Assembly: GCA_015501075.1 (NCBI GenBank)
Contig: JADNYJ010000135.1
Coordinates: forward strand, 1-64,000
Direction of reading: 5' to 3'
Length of the DNA stretch: 64,000 nt
Source of the DNA: Gymnopilus junonius
Taxonomy: Eukaryota > Basidiomycota > Agaricomycetes > Agaricales > Galerinaceae
Shown here: piece by piece, positions 57,265-64,000 of the stretch
Layout of the letters: every line of letters starts with the position of its first letter
Position numbering within the stretch: position 1 is the stretch's first letter
Translations under genes and position numbers: made by a program
Notes under the pieces: generated by a model
What the model was told of the DNA's origin: nothing
Seen by the model: only the letters and a program-made list of their open reading frames with translations
Database searches by the model: none

Positions 57265-59361
57265 GCTCGCTGCAGCAATGGGCTCTCTCGGCAGGCTTGG
57301 AAATGGGAAGTAAGAGGACCCATCTGGAAGCGCTAGGCGTGTTAGTTAGATGCGTTTAGTAATATTTTCATGAATATCTACCTGTTCCTCTTTAAAACCT
57401 TGTTTTACAATCGTGTTAACGCGTCATTTTCCTGGGTACGGCCTCGCTTGAAAAATTAAGCTACTGAAAGTCATCGTATATATTACGCACATATAGTCAA
57501 TCATCGTCCTGGAAAGGATGAGCTATCAGATCAGTTGCCAGGCGTTGTCCTCGGGGAACTCGCTTCTGAGGGCGGCACTATGAGTTCACGAATGATGACT
57601 GCATCTGCTCAAGCGTTGCGTTTCCGGACAAATAGCAGAAAATTCGAGTATACTAGAGTTGGTAGCGACGTGGACGATTGATGGGCGGGAGCAACAGCAG
57701 ATAGAGTAGAAAGTTGAAACTGCCAGAGGACGCGTTCGGAATTTTGTTGACATTTGTTGACGTGAGTCCTTGGCACGTGAGAAGAATTCTGCTTTCTTTT
57801 CTTCCCGCCGTCGTCGGTCGAGACTCGACCGCCATTGCCATTTTCCACTGGTGACTGCCAGGCTCCAGCAGTGCCTCCGCAGTACGTCCTTCAACGCGAT
57901 AATTGCCAGTGCGATGTCACCGTTCCAACGTCTTTCCCGGGTCCTTAGTTGTTCAAATTTGACCTGTAACCGCTTCAATCTTCAAGATTGTTATGAAAGC
58001 CTGAAACCGGGATTTGCTTAGAACTGCGTTTACTCTCCTATATACAGGGTAAGCCTTATTTTTTACATTCATATAAAGGAACTACTTTTACATCTACTTA
58101 GGCCAAGGTTTCTTGGTTGTACTCTGCCGCAGGCTGAAGCAATGACCTTATTACGGGCATAACCACGGTTTCTCTCATCCATGGCGTGGAGTGCACCTTC
58201 CACCAGGGATTCTACCATTGTACCAATGCTGTCGCGGTTGACTGAACCACCTCACTGTTGGTGTCTGTCCTCTGTTTCAGCATCCGAGTTTCGCCATAGG
58301 AAGAAAATTAGGACTCAATATTGTTCTCATTCTCGACTCCACACGTCTTTGCTGTCGCCGGCCTTTCAAGGAACTATACCTCCTAGAACTGTCTCTACAC
58401 CTGGCTCACCAAACCTTCTGTGCAGTGTTGCTCGTCGCCTTTGCGTTTCGCCAGGGCGAAGTGCCGATGGGAACCTGAGAGCAGATGAGTCGGGATCTTG
58501 TAGAGCACTAAGGTACGTTCAGCATATCCCTGTCATACACAATAAGGACTTATACTAACCTTTTTATATCGTCTTATCGCTACGTCTACCTCTGTTACTT
58601 GTGAATAGAAAGTCGGAATCTGTCCCTCAATTTCGGCTCTGAACTCTGAGTCTACCTTTCAACGCGACGCGCCCCCGATCTGGGGCGTAATTGGCGCCAA
58701 CAAAATGAACCCTATAAGCCTACGCGTCAACCAGCGTCCATACCCTGTCGTTACTGCGAAAGCCCACACACTTCTCCTTGCCACGTTAGAGTTGAAATCT
58801 GGTCAGTCGTGTCTTCGCCTCTTGTGGCTCTTTCTGTTCTATTCCATAATGTCCAGTGTTGTCCATAGCTATCGCTAGAGCACATACTCATCGCTCTGCA
58901 GGATATATCGGGGTGGTCGTATTGCAAGGAGGGACAAGAGAATGATTCATACCCATAATACTCTATAATGATTGATCACTCTTCCGACCCCAAGTTTCTT
59001 AAAGTAACGGTGTGCCTCTCGTTCAGTCGTTGGTGTGGAGTCGTTGCCATCCTCGTCTTTCACCCTCTTCAAATTCTAAACAATGTAGCTTTGACGTACG
59101 CTCCTAAGTAAAAATTTAGGTGGCCTGCTGACCCTGAAGGTATCAAGGAAAGGTATCAAGGAAAGGTGAATGAAGAGTGGTAGAAAAGGCGGGCAGGAGT
59201 GGCAACGAGAAAAAGTTCGTTGCCTGAAGTGGGCATTGTGCATTGTTTTTCCGTTTCCATGTTCAAATTTCGTTACAATCCCACTATGGCCCTTCGTTCG
59301 GAAGGCGGTGCGGAACGAACATTCCAGCAACTTGGGAGGGCCAACCCTCATGGTCCCCAAT

Positions 59362-59411
59362 GTCAATGCGTTCGTCAATGCGTCTGTCAATGCGCAAAGG
59401 GTGTCAATGCG
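59362..59411 (+). repeat. Four direct GTCAATGCG repeats
   Basis: Copies start at 59362, 59374, 59386 and 59403. The first three have a 12-nt period. A 14-nt duplication (GGTATCAAGGAAA) lies nearby at about 59137-59165. Confidence 0.8.
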
Positions 59412-59756
59412 TATTTACTTTTGAAGACCAACAATAACGTGTGGCACGGTCACGTGACAAAACGTACTTGTGCTGCGTCGGGAATAATTCCGTGCGCATA
59501 GACACTGAACTACTAAAGACGGAGAATAAGGTCAACTCGCAACAGAGGCCACTAGGCCAGAGTATGCACGATGTGTCAAGGCAGCGTAACTCTTAATAAA
59601 TATGGTAACAATTGTCCCGTTGTGCGTATACCAAAGTATGGCCCGCCCCGCCTGTTACCTATTTGGCCCTAAGAAATTGGGCCAATGCTTGCGAGCGTGA
59701 TCTGTACCATTGTTCAAGGTAATTTTATGAGGACGACTTGGCCCGCCTCGAGTCGA

Positions 59757-59762
59757 TATAAA
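59757..59762 (+). promoter_or_regulatory. TATA box, zinc-finger gene 2
   Basis: TATAAA about 93 bases before ATG 59850, the same arrangement as in zinc-finger gene 1. Confidence 0.5.
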
Positions 59763-59849
59763 CGACTGCCAATCGCTCAATTTTTCTTAGGCCACTACCT
59801 TCAGTCTACCCCGCTATTCTATCACCTTTTCCAATTAGCATCCATTCCC

Positions 59850-60343
59850 ATGAATAGGTGCGTACGTCTTGAATTACGACTTTTATCTAAGCTCATTCGG
59901 TAAAACTTAGCTTTACTTCCCTTACTTCCCGTGACCCGGTCGAGGATTGCTGTGATCCGCGACCTGAAAATTATGCAGTCGATCTGACGACTGTGCGCTA
60001 CGTCAATCCCTACCCCTCGTCTCAGTGTAAATGGCACGGCTGCCACCAGCCCATTTCACATACTGCTAGATCAATGGAGAGCCACTTCAAGAGAGTGCAT
60101 GGTGTAAATTCAGCGTCACGCAATATTATTTGTCACTGGGACGACTGCCAGTCAAACCCGTTCGCATCGAGGGAGTCCATCATTCATCACATCTTACATG
60201 ATCACTTACAGATTGATCATGTAATCTGTCCTTTGTGCTATGCTTCGTTCGGTGGTGGGGAAAACAATATGGTCAAACACCTCATGTATTACCATCAGGG
60301 TACGCCCATTCTAGGAAAACTAAAAGGAAATTCAGCTGCCTAG
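59850..60343 (+). CDS. Small C2H2 zinc-finger protein 2
   Basis: Exon 1 is only 8 nt (59850-59857, ATGAATAG), followed by a 53-bp GT-AG intron and exon 2 (59911-60343); total 441 nt, 146 residues. This start was chosen because no other in-frame ATG exists upstream of the fingers and the splice keeps frame exactly. Three fingers: Cys 42/47, His 61/66; Cys 77/82, His 96/101; Cys 109/112, His 126/131. The first two are the CX4C type of the paralogue at 57025, the third is a classical CX2C. The N-terminal 35 residues are polar and acidic. Function unknown; probably nuclear. Confidence 0.8.
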
Positions 60344-60630
60344 AAGAAAATAGTCACAGGGAATCGGAATCTCATATTCTAATATATTTTATACATTCTT
60401 ATTGCTAGCATTATCCCCTATATAATTTTTTCCCTTTCAACTAGATGTACACTTGGCATATTTTTCGCGTACTTCAGTTAGTTGAATTCAGTGTCACTCA
60501 CAGCAGCCAGCCTTGGCACGGACGGGTCTACACCATGTTAGCAAATCTAGGGGTTACAATTATTCGTTGAGTGTAGAAGGGATATATTTCGTATCCTATG
60601 AAGACTAGGGACTCAGGATTAGGAAAGGGA

Positions 60631-62199
60631 TCACGTAGTCTGCGTCGGATTAGACTTTATTTTCTTCAGTGACATTTCCCATAGATCTCCTATCTCCTCG
60701 TGGCCATTAGGTAGGGTAACGGGAGCTTCGAGCTGAAATTGGACCTCATGGACAAAAGGTAAAAGTTTGGAAAGAACAACTTCGTCGATGTACGGAGTTG
60801 GGTCGCCTTTGCGTCCGCAACGTATGCTAATTTTTTCTAATGGTCGGCGTCGGTCGTTGTTACATTGAGAGAGTGGAACGAGGAACCCTGGGAGGACGTC
60901 CCAAGAGAAGTTGTTCTCGCCAAACCAATCGAATACCCGTAGTGACGGAAGTAAAGGCTCGGTAAAATCCGGTATAGGATTTTCATTGGTCGGAAGATGA
61001 CATGAAAGGGCATGGTAAAATGGGGCCAAATAGTTTTCCATTGCAGAACCATACGGGATTTGGAGCTTCTCCAGAGAAGGCGTTGCTCGTAATAAAACTA
61101 AAACATGTTCAGGGTCATCGAAATCAGCCTCAAGAAGTTTCAAGCTCCGTAGCTGACTTGAACGAGTGAGGAATGAAGCTAGGTGGTCATGGTAGAGAGG
61201 GTCAAAATCGGATGACTCGACTTGGAAATGTTGCAAAGCTGGGAGTGTGACTTTACTGAAAAAAAGCCCCTCAGAGTCATCGAAATTAAGGCTGACTCTG
61301 AGAGACTCAAGTAAAGGATGTGTTACGGGAGCGAACGCCTGATCCGGCGAATCTACCTCTCGAAAACGGATATCACAAAATACGCATTCGCGTAGACAAG
61401 GACCTAAGCGTAAAATTTGAAGAACCTGATCCACTTTTAAGAGGCTGGTAGTGAAATGAGTGACTTGAGTCCAATTCATACTGGGGGGGTCTAAATGGAG
61501 GTATTGCGTTTCGACGACAGGAGGCAGAATTGGCAATAATGTGTGAAGTGATGACTTGTCTTCATCAAGGCAATCTAAGTCAACATCGAGCAAGGATGAA
61601 GCACTGGAAAATGTGAGAAGGGCGAACAGCGAAGATGGTAGCGAGAGATATAACTGGCGCCATCGACTGCTGTATTGATTGATGATATCGATTAATGGAT
61701 AAAATTGGGCGATCCCTGGAGCCGAATTGTCGAAGGAATGTGCGCGGACGTTGATTGATAGAGGCAGTCGCCCCGACCTACTAAGGTATTCCTTTGCAAG
61801 TTGGATACGAGTCTCCGATATATGGGGTCTGGGGACAACCATTGTGAAGATTGACCAGACATATGGGGAAGACCAAGCAATGTGGCGCCATCTACGACAC
61901 ACAGCTCCGATGGTAAAGGGCGAATCCTTGTCGGAGAATGCGGACATATAAAATACGAAGATAATAGACGTCACTTCGACAGGTAGACGATCAATGACGG
62001 TTGGGTGTGTACGATTGAATTGAGACAAGAGATTATCCCGCCGGACCAGTAAATTTTGATGAAGTGTTCTTTGTTGAGATATTTTCGCGTTCAACCGTTC
62101 TAACGTTCTGCAAAAGCTGCAGCTGCTTGCATGTGAGGATTCGCGGAGTTTCTGTGGTCCCAAGCGGCTAGAACGCTCGACGTGCATGCATGAATCCAT
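60631..62199 (-). CDS. F-box/LRR-like protein, intact copy 4
   Basis: A single open exon of 522 residues from ATG 62199. A Cys-containing N-terminus (SCSFCRTLERLNAKISQQ) forms a coiled coil, then the F-box VIDRLPVEVTSIIFVFYMSA and GAVCRRWRHIAWSSPYVW, which in such proteins binds Skp1. RIQLAKEYLSRSGRLPLSI begins a run of degenerate leucine-rich units (LLKVDQVLQILRLGPCLREC, LPALQHFQVESSDF, SSQLRSLKLLEADF, ATPSLEKLQIPYG) thought to pick the substrate for ubiquitination. The end reads LLPSLRVFDWFGENNFSWDV, then SIRCGRKGDPTPYIDEVV, shared with three broken relatives in this window. The next ATGs are in the same frame, so the exact start may be a little later. Confidence 0.93.
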   Translation of the reverse strand: MDSCMHVERSSRLGPQKLRESSHASSCSFCRTLERLNAKISQQRTLHQNLLVRRDNLLSQFNRTHPTVIDRLPVEVTSIIFVFYMSAFSDKDSPFTIGAVCRRWRHIAWSSPYVWSIFTMVVPRPHISETRIQLAKEYLSRSGRLPLSINVRAHSFDNSAPGIAQFYPLIDIINQYSSRWRQLYLSLPSSLFALLTFSSASSLLDVDLDCLDEDKSSLHTLLPILPPVVETQYLHLDPPSMNWTQVTHFTTSLLKVDQVLQILRLGPCLRECVFCDIRFREVDSPDQAFAPVTHPLLESLRVSLNFDDSEGLFFSKVTLPALQHFQVESSDFDPLYHDHLASFLTRSSQLRSLKLLEADFDDPEHVLVLLRATPSLEKLQIPYGSAMENYLAPFYHALSCHLPTNENPIPDFTEPLLPSLRVFDWFGENNFSWDVLPGFLVPLSQCNNDRRRPLEKISIRCGRKGDPTPYIDEVVLSKLLPFVHEVQFQLEAPVTLPNGHEEIGDLWEMSLKKIKSNPTQTT

Positions 62200-64000
62200 A
62201 TTTGAAGCTGTAGACGATGCGTCGACCTTTATGATTTAACGATGAGTGAGGAGTGATAATCTTCCTACGTCGGTGACTGAAAACCTATACGTATTTGACC
62301 TGGCATCGCGTGAGTTAGGGAAGTCCAAGCATTGAGAAATAATAGTATCGCCTTCACCTGATCGAAATCTGAGTCGCGATATGTTATCGAAAGAATCAGT
62401 TCGCAGAGCTGGCAGGATAAATAGGAAGAAAGGCGAACAAGGAGAGCGATTATCAGTTGTCAGTGTCACCGGGGCTTACACCGCGGTCCCGGAAGGCAAA
62501 AATTAACCGAAATACCCGATGACCTGATTAGGCGTAGGCATAGATGAGATTGCAGCGCTATCAATCATAGCTTGAACTCTGTCTAGAAAATGAAGTATTT
62601 ACTGGAAGAAAAGGCATGTTCGTCAGACAGAAGATATTCTTCGTAGAGTTTATCCACGCCTTCGCGAGTAAAACTATTCAATCATACACAGACCATCCCC
62701 ACTGCTGACGATGCCCTACGTGTGTTCATACTTCCGCATCATTGTGCAATAGCGCACATAACCATGGGCATAGATAGATTCATGCAAATTAATCCACTCT
62801 TATTCAAGAGCTCCTCAATATCATGGCTTCTAAGATAGGTAAGCGACGTATTAGCAGGAGGGAAATCAAGGAAAGGCAGCAACTCTTGCACAGAAGGCCT
62901 ACCTTCTCTTACTACAACGGGCGTAGCAGCTCACTACCGTAACACTAATGAAAGTGTCTGTAACGACCTAAACACCACTACAGAACCAACGTTGCTATTG
63001 AGCGTTAGATAAACATTATGAAGCGAATGAAGAGGGTAAATTTACTTACTGGTCACATTTGCCTTGAATATTCTGATAAATTAAATGGTCCATTAGCGCC
63101 CCTGCAGTTCATCGACATCGTCTTTGTGGACATCAATCAACACCGTGCCCCCGTAGTTCTACATTAGGAGGACGGCTGAGTGCGCCCTTCCTCCTTGAGG
63201 GTGAAACATCTCAAAGATTGGATAGTACAGGAGGCAAAGCCAACGATAGAGGATGCCATTGGTCTATTAGACAGGACAATAATAAAGGCAGGACATCAGG
63301 ACAGAGGCTTGAACTCAAAGGGTAGTTAGTAAGCTTGGAGCGCATAAAAGTGATCGCTGGCAAAGATAACGCATACCATTTTCTTAAATCGCGTTAGGCA
63401 AGGATATCCATCCAATTTCTAGCGCACCCAAGCAGATGTGGCACAAGCTCTTACACTGAAGGTAAAAAGACAGCATTTCTTATGACGAGCAAATTTAACA
63501 AGAGAGACGTGCCTGATGGTGAGCCAATCAAGAACACGGAAACCTAGCGCCGAAACTGAACCTCGAACCTGGAGCAAGGATAGGCTGAGTATGGCACTAC
63601 CTGATTGAGGTCGGATGTAGGAAAAATACGCAGCAGGTTGAGACTAAAGTTGAGAGGCTCGTTTAGTCTGCTGAGCTTACCGATGTGGAGCCGTGGGCAC
63701 TCTTCTTCGCGATATTCATTGACGGTAACATCTTGCACGAAAGCTTGGAAAGACAATGGTGGTCAGGTTGGAACCGAAAAAAACAGAGGAGACAAACAAG
63801 CACCGGCAGGGTCATGACCACTCTTAGATTCAGATACAGGAGCTCAGAGCGTAAGAAGACTTTTCACGATTACACGCTGTAAATGTACTGCTGAATAAAA
63901 AGGATAAGATTAAGACTATCATGGAGCAGCGAGAGCGGAACACGTCACCTGAACTCGCGCAATATACTATCAGCCTTCTCTGAGCCTTCTGCTGCTGTTG
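62200..64000. other. No gene established
   Basis: Only weak exon-like pieces: a plus-strand pair MASKI / EGLPSLTTTGVAAHYRN around a 60-bp intron (62824-63010), a minus piece NYGGTVLIDVHKDDVDELQ (about 63095-63160) after an acceptor-like TAG, and a minus start MLPSMNIAKKSAHGSTS with a good donor (near 63650-63710). None joins into a model that keeps frame. They may belong to genes damaged by small indels like others here. Confidence 0.3.

Larger units (their letters stand above)
57265..59849. other. Long stretch without a recognised gene
   Basis: Frames of 60-130 codons occur on both strands (57586-57978 minus, 58181-58558 plus, 59076-59390 minus) with no motif, no second exon and no paralogue here. 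It includes a short tandem repeat at 59362-59411 and, at its right end, the promoter of zinc-finger gene 2. Confidence 0.4.

Noticed and set aside
59170..59424. Gene encoding a VNAFVNASVNA repeat
   Set aside because: The repeat comes from a short GTCAATGCG tandem array open in several frames; no start context, splice sites or homologue.
1..64000. CRISPR array, prokaryotic operon or rRNA
   Set aside because: No regularly spaced repeat array, no ribosomal RNA-like sequence, and all genes have fungal intron structure.

Overview
The window comes from a basidiomycete fungus, most likely an agaricomycete. Genes are cut by many 50-70 nt GT-AG introns. The families are typical of mushroom genomes: DUF6533 and DUF6534 membrane proteins, HPP membrane proteins, F-box/leucine-rich proteins, a TPR-CHAT protein, a BTB protein and cytochrome P450. 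Chromodomain Ty3/gypsy elements and a poly(A)-tailed LINE sit among the genes. Assignments rest on motifs and remembered family features; no database was searched.

Layout. 1-6.6 kb: a membrane-protein exon cut by the window edge, then an old Ty3/gypsy chromovirus (937-6585). 6.9-10.5 kb: two tandem HPP genes on the minus strand, the second intact and the first with a late nonsense codon. 11.7-15 kb: broken P450 and BTB genes. 16.6-27.4 kb: a DUF6534 gene (minus), an Atg14-like autophagy gene (minus), a DUF6533 gene (minus), an unknown gene (minus), a complete nine-exon DUF6534 paralogue (plus) and a small two-helix protein resembling TMEM242 (plus). 28-33.9 kb: a possible mitochondrial protein, a Jjj1/zuotin-like J-protein, an F-box pseudogene and a secreted Ala-rich protein. 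34.4-38.9 kb: a TPR-CHAT gene interrupted by a 5'-truncated LINE. 39.1-45 kb: an Rlm1/MEF2-type MADS-box factor, a secreted HEXXH protein ending in a CaaX-like box and a DUF6699-like fragment. 46.6 kb: tRNA-Ser(AGA) with an intron. 47.2-54.3 kb: an F-box gene split by a young chromovirus (47445-53203). 54.5-62.2 kb: a further F-box pseudogene, two small paralogous C2H2 zinc-finger genes and an intact 522-aa F-box gene.

Three results stand out. First, two host genes are each split by a retroelement whose target-site duplication lets the original reading frame be recognised. Second, the young chromovirus has a self-priming type primer site, two slippery heptamers in the right frame at the gag/pol junction, and nonsense codons that are nearly all CGA-to-TGA changes, matching the CpG bias of its LTR differences. 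Third, many host genes carry isolated one-base frameshifts, most of which look like a shortened homopolymer; this may reflect indel errors in the assembly rather than real gene loss and should be settled before these loci are called pseudogenes.
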